This document shows positions 13,180 through 20,608 of a stretch of DNA of 23,045 nucleotides, piece after piece (the stretch's first letter is position 1; the number at the start of each line of letters is the position of its first letter). The stretch is from a virus, in IMG/VR virus record IMGVR_UViG_3300022868_000101, positions 1-23,045 of that record. One strand, 5' to 3'. The notes beneath the pieces were generated by a model that searched no databases, was not told the origin of the DNA, and saw nothing but the letters and a program-made list of their open reading frames with translations. A program made the position numbers and the translations under genes.

Positions 13180-13896
13180 CTATAATAGTTTTCTTAAAAA
13201 ATACCCGCCCGCTTCAACGAGAGGATCGTCTTTATTTTTAAAGCCTTTGCAATTAACATTATTGGAAAACCCGAAATTATTTGTCGGGTCTGACTGTACA
13301 AGGATATATCTAACTCCTTGAGGCTTTGGCAGAACTCCGAGTGCTATGATGATACGAACTCTGTCATCATTAACAAGAGGGCTTATATGTAGTGTTAAGC
13401 TCATATCAAAATTATCTTGGACGTAAGCAAGACCTTCAAATAAATCAACAATAGCAATTTGCATCGATACATAATCAGCAGAAGTCATAATACCATGAGC
13501 GATATTCTTTCTTATCTTAGCTTTAATAAAAAAGCGAAAGTCTGGATCGTCAAGTTCCAAATCATCATATTGAGATGAAAATTTATTATACATCACACCA
13601 AGCTCGCCAAGATCAACAAATTTATCATCAAATTCTGTTGAGTTTGGATTGTCGTCGAATCCAAAAAAAACCTTAGCCAGGACAGAAGGAACGACCCTAT
13701 CAACTCCAACGATGCGACCTATTATATTAAGCCTATCTCCCGTAGCTTCGTCAATATCAAACTCTACTTCGAATGACTTTAAGAAGTCGAATACCCTTTC
13801 CCAGGTTCCAGATTGCAAAGCTATTTCTGCGCGAGCATTCGTCTTTTCCCAGTATTGTTTTATTAAAAGATCTTCGTATTCGCTTGTATAACTCAT
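13180..13896 (-). CDS. DUF2612 baseplate protein
   Basis: A 238-residue product matching DUF2612 phage proteins: an N-terminal helix with YEDLLIKQYWEK, then a core with DEATGDRLNIIGRIVGVDR, then DDLELDDPDFRFFIKAKIRKNIA, and a C-terminal strand region ending QGVRYILVQSD. The family sits directly after baseplate J in many myoviruses and takes the place of P2 gpI, joining the baseplate to the fibres. The order here, J then DUF2612 then fibres, fits. The ATG lies two bases after the J stop, so translation is coupled; no clear Shine-Dalgarno is present. The C-terminal 30 residues beyond the usual core are charged and probably specific to this phage. Confidence 0.75.
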   Translation of the reverse strand: MSYTSEYEDLLIKQYWEKTNARAEIALQSGTWERVFDFLKSFEVEFDIDEATGDRLNIIGRIVGVDRVVPSVLAKVFFGFDDNPNSTEFDDKFVDLGELGVMYNKFSSQYDDLELDDPDFRFFIKAKIRKNIAHGIMTSADYVSMQIAIVDLFEGLAYVQDNFDMSLTLHISPLVNDDRVRIIIALGVLPKPQGVRYILVQSDPTNNFGFSNNVNCKGFKNKDDPLVEAGGYFLRKLL

Positions 13897-13898
13897 TT

Positions 13899-15071
13899 TT
13901 AAGCCGTTGTTATAGCAATATTAGCTGTTGAGATAGTGAACTTTTGTTCTGCTGTAGCTGCCTGACTTGCGGCTGTGTATGTGATTCCGTCAAGTCCAAC
14001 CTCAAGACCTGTTGCAACGAACGTATCACCTGCTCCATAAACGATACTATATAGTTCGCTAGCACTTGCGTTCTCTCCTATATCATATTTCTTCGCAACT
14101 AAAGCTTCTGAAACTAGGCTTGTAACGATTGGAAAAGCGGGGTCTTTTTCGGTAAGCGTCATCTTGACATATAGTTCAGTTGGGCTAGGGATGTCGAAAA
14201 GCATATTATGAGCATAAGTAAAAGTAGTTCCATCAGGCAACGTAATCTCTTCATTATATGTCCCTGTCACACCACCTTTTAAACCTGTGCCTGCGTTCTT
14301 TGTTTTAGCGAGAACCTCGCCTATCTCAGCATTAGTCCCACCTTCAACAATACACCATATCGTATGAGGATCAAGAGTAAGAGTTACATCTACTGAATCA
14401 GTATCGTTTTCATATATTTTTAACTTTGTCACGGATTTAATATCTGCTAGGGCTGAATATAGCCCAGAAATAGAACTTGTTTCTGGCGTAGCTAGAGAAA
14501 GGTTTCGGCGAATTCTGAGGTCTTCGTCGGTCTCTTCATCTTCTCCTATTGTAGCTATCGCCGCGTTTGTTACTGATAAAACACCGATGATTATCGTTAC
14601 AGGAATAGTAACTTTATCCACCCCTGTCGATATCGCACCAAAATTCTCGGCGTATAATGTTGTTGTGTTAGCTCCAGATACTATGCTTACAGTCTCTAAA
14701 GTCTTCCAGTTTTGACCGATATCATCTGATACTGTGTAGCCTATCGGCAAAGTAGCAGATCGATCGGCTGTAATTGTGACAGAAACGTACGATCTGACAG
14801 CAGATTGACGACTTATTCCAGAGAATTTTACAAGCCTGTTAAGAGCTTGTCCGATAGCAAAATCAGGGTCGAGCTGATTATACAGTTGAATCCCGAACGA
14901 TTGAAGATCGAGCCTCGCCTGTGCTTCTATAGCAACCCTTTGACCATCGGGGCTATCAGAATCAAGATTGATGTCTGAGCCATAAATGGTCTTGTAGCCG
15001 TCAGATAATTCCGTTACGATCTCGTCGAAAGTCTGTACTTCGATGCCGTCTTCTGTAAAATTTGGTTTCAT
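13899..15071 (-). CDS. Baseplate J-like wedge protein
   Basis: A 390-residue baseplate wedge protein. The N-terminus has the typical FDEIVTELSDGYKTIYGSDINLD-SDSPDGQ start. The region LNRLVKFSGISRQSA follows, then a beta domain, then EDEETDEDLRIRRNLSLATPETSSISGLYSALADI (the J-like core, roughly residues 170-215), and a C-terminal VKMTL-like strand region. In T4 terms it corresponds to gp6 and forms the ring that opens when the tail contracts. AGGGGT eight bases before the ATG supports the start. The neighbours (gp25-like upstream, DUF2612 downstream) are the usual ones, with one extra small protein in between. Confidence 0.85.
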   Translation of the reverse strand: MKPNFTEDGIEVQTFDEIVTELSDGYKTIYGSDINLDSDSPDGQRVAIEAQARLDLQSFGIQLYNQLDPDFAIGQALNRLVKFSGISRQSAVRSYVSVTITADRSATLPIGYTVSDDIGQNWKTLETVSIVSGANTTTLYAENFGAISTGVDKVTIPVTIIIGVLSVTNAAIATIGEDEETDEDLRIRRNLSLATPETSSISGLYSALADIKSVTKLKIYENDTDSVDVTLTLDPHTIWCIVEGGTNAEIGEVLAKTKNAGTGLKGGVTGTYNEEITLPDGTTFTYAHNMLFDIPSPTELYVKMTLTEKDPAFPIVTSLVSEALVAKKYDIGENASASELYSIVYGAGDTFVATGLEVGLDGITYTAASQAATAEQKFTISTANIAITTA

Positions 15072-15092
15072 CTGTCGACCCCTAGATTACTA

Positions 15093-15419
15093 TTATTTTT
15101 TCTTTGAAACTTTCTCAGGCTTCATAGCCATGTCTTTTCTTAAAACTTTAGCTGTCTTTTTAGCAGGAGTTTTTAACCTGCCTTCTTCATGCTTAACTTC
15201 AACAAGTTTTATTTTTTCTTCGTTTTGTATTGCAATGGCTTCTTGTTGTTGTTTACTTATCGTATTATATATTACACGAAGCTCTTCAAGAATTTTTTCA
15301 TGACTCAATTTTATTGGAAATATAAATTCTGCTCCAGTGCTTAAATTCATAACAATAGATTCTTTCATTGAATATGTAATTTTAGGTTCGTCCTGTTTCT
15401 CTTCTGTTTTATCAGTCAT
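15093..15419 (-). CDS. Small Lys-rich protein between baseplate genes
   Basis: I do not recognise this 108-residue product. I start it at 15419 (MTDKTEEKQ) because CGGAGA lies nine bases upstream; a longer frame back to 15485 would overlap the gp25-like gene by about 45 bases. The first half could fold as a short beta unit (YSMKESIVMNLSTGAEFIF), the middle is a helix (EKILEELRVIYNTISKQQQEAI), and the last 30 residues or so are very basic (KTPAKKTAKVLRKD, PEKVSKKK), which could bind nucleic acid or acidic protein surfaces. It is an extra gene between gp25-like and J, and it may be a baseplate assembly helper. Confidence 0.6.
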   Translation of the reverse strand: MTDKTEEKQDEPKITYSMKESIVMNLSTGAEFIFPIKLSHEKILEELRVIYNTISKQQQEAIAIQNEEKIKLVEVKHEEGRLKTPAKKTAKVLRKDMAMKPEKVSKKK

Positions 15420-15438
15420 TTTTTGTCTCCGTTTTGTT

Positions 15439-15798
15439 TTATGGTAGTATCTCAATTTCTTCGTAATTTTCAACGTCAAAGACATCGTTATAATTTATTA
15501 TAATACTTATCGCCCGATTTTTTCTATCTTCTTCTATTTCAAGCTTTGAAATCGATTTTACTCCGACCGTCTGTAACACCGATTTCTCAACAGCACTTTT
15601 GATATTATCAGTATTACTTTTCGAACTCATAATGTCAATCCAATCGCTACCCGCATCGATATCAAGAAACCAATCATTTTTGAAAGACCTCAATCGCGTT
15701 ACAACATTCTGCGCGATAGCATTGCTTTTAGTCTTATATGACGCCTTTCCACGTCCAAAGATGAAGTCGCCCTCGCTCGTTATTCCTGCTACTCTCAT
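15439..15798 (-). CDS. gp25/W-like baseplate wedge protein
   Basis: A 119-residue product. I use the ATG at 15798 (MRVAGITSEGDF) because AGAGG stands just upstream and the longer frame (to 15906) would overlap the spike gene by about 100 bases. The core SNAIAQNVVTRLRSFKNDWFLDIDAGSDW, then ISKLEIEEDRKNRAISIIINY, matches the gp25/P2 W/Mu gp46 wedge family (QNI-x2-RL-x2-F-x-GEW pattern). The protein normally binds the sheath ring and starts sheath assembly. The family's usual lysozyme-like name does not imply activity. Its place between spike and J is standard. Confidence 0.75.
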   Translation of the reverse strand: MRVAGITSEGDFIFGRGKASYKTKSNAIAQNVVTRLRSFKNDWFLDIDAGSDWIDIMSSKSNTDNIKSAVEKSVLQTVGVKSISKLEIEEDRKNRAISIIINYNDVFDVENYEEIEILP

Positions 15799-15808
15799 AA
15801 AAAAACCT

Positions 15809-16534
15809 CTAGTTTGGCGACGCCGTTGTTCCACTTCCTGCCGGATCAGTCCATGTGTAGTTATGTGTATGAGCTGATAACGTCTTCCCGTTCGCTGTAA
15901 CTTCACCAGAGGTCTCGAAGTCTACAGTACTTGACATCGGCGCACCTGCTACACCGCTAAAGCTCGCCGCCGCTATATTTCCAGAGCATAGTATATTACC
16001 AGTTATAATCAGGTCTCCAGTAAGATTAAGATCGCCGACAATGGTCATATTACCTTTTTGATCAAATTTTCCAGTAAGTTTATAGTTTCCTGTGTGATCT
16101 ATGTTTCCTATATACTCTTTGTCACCGACCTCTTTTATCGTCGTAGGTATATCTATTGCTTTGCTTAAAGGGTTTATTCCAACGATAGCAAAAGCATCGC
16201 TATAATCCATCATTCTAAGTTCTGCAGGGCTAACAAAATCTTGTCCATCGTACCACCTATCGAAGCATCGCTCGCTTATTATAAGAAGGCAATAATCTCC
16301 TATCGCTATCGGGTGAGCCGTATAACTAGTTCCGCCCTGCATAAAAATAGGAGGAACTTCTACGAATTCAGGAAGCTCTATAGATTCGCCTTTTACAGCT
16401 CTATTTATAACCGGGCGAGCGTTTATCGTCGTAGCATTGACTTTCGTAACAACGGCAATAACTGCCGTATGCACGTTAGCAAGTGCGCTCTTTAACGCTA
16501 TATCAAGTACGTCGATTAGTTGCTTGCTAGTCAT
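15809..16534 (-). CDS. Baseplate central spike protein (gp138/V-like)
   Basis: A 241-residue spike. Residues 30-122 match the gp138-type OB-fold N-terminus (LPEFVEVPPIFMQGG, then IAIGDYCLLIISERCFDRWYDG). Residues about 140-190 form a beta-helix with TG-turn repeats (GDLNLTGDLIITGNILCSGN). The C-terminal tip has AHTHNYTW at 221-228, the H-x-H motif by which relatives such as P2 gpV and phi92 gp138 hold an iron ion at the needle point. It would pierce the outer membrane when the tail contracts, so a Gram-negative host is likelier, though not proven. The start overlaps the hub gene's stop by one base (TAATG). Confidence 0.85.
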   Translation of the reverse strand: MTSKQLIDVLDIALKSALANVHTAVIAVVTKVNATTINARPVINRAVKGESIELPEFVEVPPIFMQGGTSYTAHPIAIGDYCLLIISERCFDRWYDGQDFVSPAELRMMDYSDAFAIVGINPLSKAIDIPTTIKEVGDKEYIGNIDHTGNYKLTGKFDQKGNMTIVGDLNLTGDLIITGNILCSGNIAAASFSGVAGAPMSSTVDFETSGEVTANGKTLSAHTHNYTWTDPAGSGTTASPN

Positions 16535-17364
16535 TATATTGTTACCAATTCAGTATTAAGCATCCCAGTACACGTTTGTACCCAAGCTTCACCATAATTA
16601 TCGCCATCATAAATTGCATTTATTATTTTATATATTCCGTCAAGATGAGGAGCTGTCTTGCTAATAAGCTTTACTGCTCGACCGATTTTTACTGTCGGAT
16701 CGATTAGCATCTTAAATGTTACAAGGCTTGCTTCTCTTGTCGGTGTGCTTATTAGTCCGCTTTTTGCGTTAACAACTGGTATATAGCTACTCGTGATGTC
16801 GTCTTCGTTTATCACATAGAGCTTTTCATCGTCGATATACCACGTCTCATCCTCTCCAATAGCATCGTTTATCAGCTTTATAGAATTACCCACCAGAACC
16901 CTCGGACGCGTTAGAACAGGACGAGGCGTTATCTTTCCATTCTCTGTATGCGTCATATCCCTTAGAATCTCAGCTATGACTTCTTCGCCGCCTAAAACTG
17001 TTGAGCTTGTAAAAGAGTTCATGTAATCGAAGCCACCGTCGTAAGCATCGATTGACGTTGTTATATCCGCTCCCCTTCGCTCATTCGAACACTTATTGAT
17101 ATTGCCTTTGAACATGAGTTCAAGTCTGTCTTTATATCCAACTGAAAAAGAAATTGGAATCAGCTTTACCTCTTCGACATCTTTAACGATAGCAAGCCTT
17201 TTCAATGGGCTGAGATTATAAACCTTAATCCTTATCTTGTTAAGTTGTCCGCTTATTGATTTCATACAGCTAAAGACAACTTTCATCGGTGGCTTAATAA
17301 CCGTATCGATTCCGTTGACGGTTATAGTTAGCTTAAAATCTCTGTTGAATTTTGTAGTTATCAT
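16534..17364 (-). CDS. Baseplate hub protein (gp27/Mu gp44-like)
   Basis: A 276-residue hub. It starts with a strand region (KLTITVNGIDTVIKPPMKVVFSCMKS), followed by NKIRIKVYNLSPLKRLAIV, which is the usual motif for the first tail-tube-like domain of the hub. The middle has GYKDRLELMFKGNI and DAYDGGFDYMN, and later LVTFKMLIDPTVKIGRAVKLIS and HLDGIYKIINAIYDGDNYGEAWVQTC, which close the second tube-like domain. The trimer joins the tube to the spike. The gene lies directly before the spike gene and is coupled to it. Confidence 0.8.
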   Translation of the reverse strand: MITTKFNRDFKLTITVNGIDTVIKPPMKVVFSCMKSISGQLNKIRIKVYNLSPLKRLAIVKDVEEVKLIPISFSVGYKDRLELMFKGNINKCSNERRGADITTSIDAYDGGFDYMNSFTSSTVLGGEEVIAEILRDMTHTENGKITPRPVLTRPRVLVGNSIKLINDAIGEDETWYIDDEKLYVINEDDITSSYIPVVNAKSGLISTPTREASLVTFKMLIDPTVKIGRAVKLISKTAPHLDGIYKIINAIYDGDNYGEAWVQTCTGMLNTELVTI

Positions 17365-17702
17365 TCTGGAACTTCAACCCCTCGAATGCTTTCCATGTCA
17401 GAGGATTCGAGAAGATAAAGAGCGCATCGCCCCTCGCTGAAATCCTCACTCTTGAAAGGATCGATTCCATTACCAGAAAGATCGCGAACTACAAAATCAA
17501 AAGGGAGATTCTGGCTAAGGATATGTAATACACCGACTGATAACTTTATCCCACGAACTGCATGAGTTCCGTATTCAGCATCCATACACCACATCGAACT
17601 CTTAGAATAGAATCTCAATGTCAGTATTATTTCAGCGTCGCCGAATAATATCGTATGTCGCTGTATAGATTCTGAGCCGATATTTTGAATAACTTTTGAC
17701 AT
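17361..17702 (-). CDS. Baseplate plug protein
   Basis: A 113-residue product starting at ATG 17702 (MSKVIQNIG); the longer frame from 17771 overlaps the previous gene by 68 bases and starts without a ribosome site, while the short start follows the previous stop after one base. The sequence FGDAEIILTLRFYSKSSMWCMDAEY, then LSVGVLHILSQNLPFDFVVRD, then FSEGRCALYLLESSD, resembles the baseplate plug family found between Dit-like and hub genes in many myoviruses. It probably sits on the hub axis and closes the tube end before contraction. Confidence 0.7.
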   Translation of the reverse strand: MSKVIQNIGSESIQRHTILFGDAEIILTLRFYSKSSMWCMDAEYGTHAVRGIKLSVGVLHILSQNLPFDFVVRDLSGNGIDPFKSEDFSEGRCALYLLESSDMESIRGVEVPE

Positions 17703-17703
17703 A

Positions 17704-18465
17704 TTAAAATCCGAATGTTTGTAAAAGATAGGCAAGCGATGATGTTGGCATATCTCCGCCTTTCTGAACACCTTTATCCTCTAGATTTTCAGTCGCTCCG
17801 TCTGTTCCTTTCGAAGGAGAAGGAGCAAGTGCTATTTGAGTAAAAATGCTGTCTGCGAATCGTAGTTGCTGTGCTTCTATCCTGAATGAGATGGCGTTGA
17901 ATTCGTTGTCACGCTCGATTTCAAGATGAGTAATTCTCATGTCTTTATGCAGTCCCGATATTGTGTCAATTTCCATGAGCTGATCGCTCTGGTAATAAGA
18001 TTCCATGTCTCCGATGAAAGCTTCAACGTTGCTCTTTGAAGCAGAATCGATAAGACCGATAAACCCTGAAAGCTGTTCTCCTGCTTCTATTGCGGCGTCG
18101 ATTTGATTTACTGCAGATATAAAATTGTTTGTTATCTCTTCGACTTTGTTTGCTTGAGCTTCTGTTCGTTCAGGAATATATTGCGTTATTATACCGATGT
18201 ATCCCTGTGTTCTCTTTATAGCCTCTATCACTTTTGATGGTCGAATGTGTACGTCTGAAACATTTCCCTCGATTAAAAGGAAAAGAGGATCTCTGATTAT
18301 ATGATCGTTTATATGACTTCCATCTTCAAGATATGTTGTCGGCACGCTTGACGTTCTTATATATCTTTCGCGCGTTCTTACAAGAGCAGTAAATCCGCCG
18401 ATACCAATTTCTTTTGTTTTGATTGGAAGAAAATGACCGTCGATGAAATCTTTAATAATAGACAT
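17704..18465 (-). CDS. Dit-like baseplate/tail-tip protein
   Basis: A 253-residue product. Its first 75 residues or so match the Dit-like N-terminal domain: SVPTTYLEDGSHINDHII, then DPLFLLIEGNVSDVHI. The middle (about 85-150) is helical (KVEEITNNFISAVNQIDAAIEAGEQL), then come strands with HLEIERDNEFNAISFRIEAQQLRF. The C-terminus is low in structure. The protein would form the ring at the bottom of the tail tube to which the hub attaches. It follows the tape measure with a one-base overlap (TAATG), the usual order. Confidence 0.75.
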   Translation of the reverse strand: MSIIKDFIDGHFLPIKTKEIGIGGFTALVRTRERYIRTSSVPTTYLEDGSHINDHIIRDPLFLLIEGNVSDVHIRPSKVIEAIKRTQGYIGIITQYIPERTEAQANKVEEITNNFISAVNQIDAAIEAGEQLSGFIGLIDSASKSNVEAFIGDMESYYQSDQLMEIDTISGLHKDMRITHLEIERDNEFNAISFRIEAQQLRFADSIFTQIALAPSPSKGTDGATENLEDKGVQKGGDMPTSSLAYLLQTFGF

Positions 18466-19568
18466 TACATACCACCTCCGCTACCTACTGCCTGAGTCTG
18501 AGCATCTTCAAGCTGATATTGCACACTGTTCGCGATAACCTCGCCAACGTCTTCGATATTTGTATTTATCTGTATAGAGTTGTTCTGGGTGACAGATGAA
18601 CTTTCTCCTCCTCGACCGAAAAACTCTCCGATCTTCCCACCTACAAAATTCGGGCTTTTAATAAGAGAAGACACTCTTTCTGCGATTTCAGATTTCCCTC
18701 CGATCAGAGGCATGGTGAGATCTTCAGCAACAAAAACGGGAGCTAAAACAATACCTGTAAGGAGAAGCGCAGTTTTCTTTATTGCGCTTCCAACCATTGC
18801 TAAAGTTTCAATTGTAGTTTTTGCCCAGAATATAATTTCATTTCCATTTTCGGATAAAAAAGTATTAAAGCCATTTGCAAGATTTTCAAGTTCTGGAGCA
18901 AGCCCGATGGCGATTAAGTTTTTCATCCCATCAAATCCGAAGCTTAGGCGCTGAATTGATTTGTTATATGACTCTACTTGAGAAACCTGCTGCGCCGTAA
19001 GTATTCCAAAACCTTTTGATTGATCTTGTAGATCTTTAAGCTCATTAGAAGTTTTACCGAGCAATTCAATAAGTGACGGATCGATTCCAAGCGACGACGC
19101 CATCGAGCGCTGCTGTGCAAGCGAAAAATTAAGCTCTCTAAATCGTGTTGATATTTCACCCAACACTTCGTCGGCGGTTTTTATCTCTCCGGTAGCTTTC
19201 CTTACAGAAATTCCAAGCCTTGAGAAATCAGCGTCTCCACTTAGAGCAGATTTTCCTATCTTGTTAGTGAGGCTCGATAATGTTCCTTCCATAGCGCTTA
19301 AACTCGACCCGCTCATTATTGCTGCGAAGCCTAGTTCTTGAATTGTCTGTACTGAGATACCTATCTGCTTCGATAGCTGAATTATCGGATTAAGCGATGA
19401 AAGAATATTGTTTGTCCACTTTGTAAAAACAACAGCTGAAGCGGCGGCGGCGGCGGCAAAACTTCCAAGAAGAAGAATACTCTTTCCCATACCTTTATTG
19501 AAATTAGCAAGTTTCGTTGTATCCCCTTGGAAAACGAATTTTGTGACGAGTTCTGTTACGACTGCCAT
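18465..19568 (-). CDS. Tail tape-measure protein
   Basis: A 367-residue tape measure. A hydrophobic helix lies at about 29-50 (SILLLGSFAAAAAASAVVF) with a run of six alanines encoded by repeated GCC. Typical tape-measure helices follow, with IIQLSKQIGISVQTIQELGFAA, and a second hydrophobic stretch at about 266-284 (TALLLTGIVLAPVFVA). With about 0.15 nm per residue in a helix, the tail would be roughly 55 nm long, which is short for a myovirus. The AAGGGG Shine-Dalgarno lies inside the frameshifted chaperone extension just upstream. The C-terminus is Gln/Asn-rich and ends in a Gly tail. Confidence 0.8.
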   Translation of the reverse strand: MAVVTELVTKFVFQGDTTKLANFNKGMGKSILLLGSFAAAAAASAVVFTKWTNNILSSLNPIIQLSKQIGISVQTIQELGFAAIMSGSSLSAMEGTLSSLTNKIGKSALSGDADFSRLGISVRKATGEIKTADEVLGEISTRFRELNFSLAQQRSMASSLGIDPSLIELLGKTSNELKDLQDQSKGFGILTAQQVSQVESYNKSIQRLSFGFDGMKNLIAIGLAPELENLANGFNTFLSENGNEIIFWAKTTIETLAMVGSAIKKTALLLTGIVLAPVFVAEDLTMPLIGGKSEIAERVSSLIKSPNFVGGKIGEFFGRGGESSSVTQNNSIQINTNIEDVGEVIANSVQYQLEDAQTQAVGSGGGM

Positions 19569-19570
19569 GA

Positions 19571-20148
19571 TTAACCCCTTGATGCCTCAGCGATGCTGTA
19601 TTGCTCTATCGCTTTTGTTATCTGTTCGAACTCTATGAGATCAAGAAATTCGGTCGTATCGAGTTCTCTTATTTCTACGATACTACCATAACCTTGCTTT
19701 GATAAGTAAAAGACAGTCATATCGTCATCGGTAATATTAGTTTTTTCGATAAGACTAGGCTCTGCCGGTGGTAAGCCTACTTTGAGCTTCCAGCGGCGCC
19801 TCTCAAAAAAGGGTAACTTAGCGCCCCCATCATGGTACTGACAAAGAGTATATAATCTTCTGGATAGGTCTCCCAGTGATCTGGAAGGCGTGATAGAAGG
19901 TCTCCATCAAATAATATTATATTGCTTATTACCTTTTCAACCTCTTCAAACTCTTTTGATTCAAGGAATGAAAAATCGCCTTCTTTAACTGACGTGAAAA
20001 AAGCGAAAATCTTTCGCCTTTTCTTATGCGTTGTCTTAGTCAAAGTATATACGCGACCATTGATTTCAGCTTCTCCATCTTCATAGACAGCTTTTATCAT
20101 ATTCTGGGCTTCTAAAGCGGCAATAGCTTTTAATTCTTCGTCATTCAT
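19571..20148 (-). CDS. Tail assembly chaperone, -1 frameshift product
   Basis: Two frames share one start. The zero frame (20148 to 19777) gives 123 residues ending RGAAGSSK. A -1 slip at CCCTTTTTTG (19804-19813) gives about 192 residues. After SYPF the shifted frame reads FERRRWKLKVGLPPAEP and ends SIAEASRG at a TAA (19571-19573), three bases before the tape-measure ATG. This is the lambda G/GT-type arrangement: both forms coat the tape measure during tail assembly, and the extension recruits the tube protein. The gene order tube, chaperone, tape measure is the usual one. The zero-frame protein has a helical start (MNDEELKAIAALEAQNMIK) and ends as acidic beta/helix. The start is supported by AGGA about 11 bases before the ATG. 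Confidence 0.8.
19764..19813 (-). other. -1 frameshift signal: slippery site and stem-loop
   Basis: The minus strand reads CCCTTTTTTG at 19813-19804, which contains two overlapping slippery heptamers in the right phase (C CCT TTT and T TTT TTG). After six bases a stem-loop begins: GCCG-C-TGG-AAGC (19797-19786) pairs with GCTT-A-CCA-C-CGGC (19776-19764), leaving one C-C mismatch, one bulged A and a nine-base loop. This spacing is typical of known -1 sites. Confidence 0.75.
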
Positions 20149-20161
20149 AAAAATTTACGTC

Positions 20162-20593
20162 CTAGAGGTTGCGGGTAGCATTTCTGAATCGAATCGTATA
20201 CTCTGAAAGAGCATTACCATCTTCGTCGTTCACAGTTTTTGTCGGCTGTGTAGTTATGCTTCCGCTTTCTAGTAAATACGATTCCACGAAATCTGATCCG
20301 TCACGTGTAAAATTCTCTTTTAGCGATCCGTTTAAAACAGTTGGAGGAGATACGCGAAGGGTATTGTTTAAGAAAACATCTGAACCGCTGAATCTCTGAA
20401 CTCTGATAACAAGATCAAAAACGCCCTTGTCTGTGCGTTCATTAATATTAACTCCGCCGTTTGAAGCGTTGATCTGAGCCGTTGCGGGATTTACTGGCGT
20501 GAGTGTTATGATATCACCTGATACTGTATCTGTTATTGCCGTCCCGTTAAGAACGAGTGTAGTTGCGCTTGCTGAAACTGAAATTGTAGCCAT
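20162..20593 (-). CDS. Tail tube protein (DUF3277-like)
   Basis: A 143-residue beta-rich protein. The pattern TTLVLNGTAITDTVSGDIITLTP, then NINERTDKGVFDLVIRVQRFSGSDVFLN, then VESYLLESGSITTQPTKTVND and EYTIRFRNATRN matches DUF3277 tube proteins that follow DUF3383 sheath genes in KPP10-like phages. It would stack as hexamers to form the inner tail tube. It lies 15 bases after the sheath gene and is preceded by an AAGAGG. No unusual residue was seen. Confidence 0.75.
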   Translation of the reverse strand: MATISVSASATTLVLNGTAITDTVSGDIITLTPVNPATAQINASNGGVNINERTDKGVFDLVIRVQRFSGSDVFLNNTLRVSPPTVLNGSLKENFTRDGSDFVESYLLESGSITTQPTKTVNDEDGNALSEYTIRFRNATRNL

Positions 20594-20608
20594 TGTTAAG
20601 CCTCTTTT

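Noticed and set aside
15439-17771. Longer upstream starts for the gp25-like gene (15906) and the plug gene (17771)
   Set aside because: Both extend through the preceding gene in another frame and lack a ribosome site; the shorter starts have better sites or stop-start coupling.
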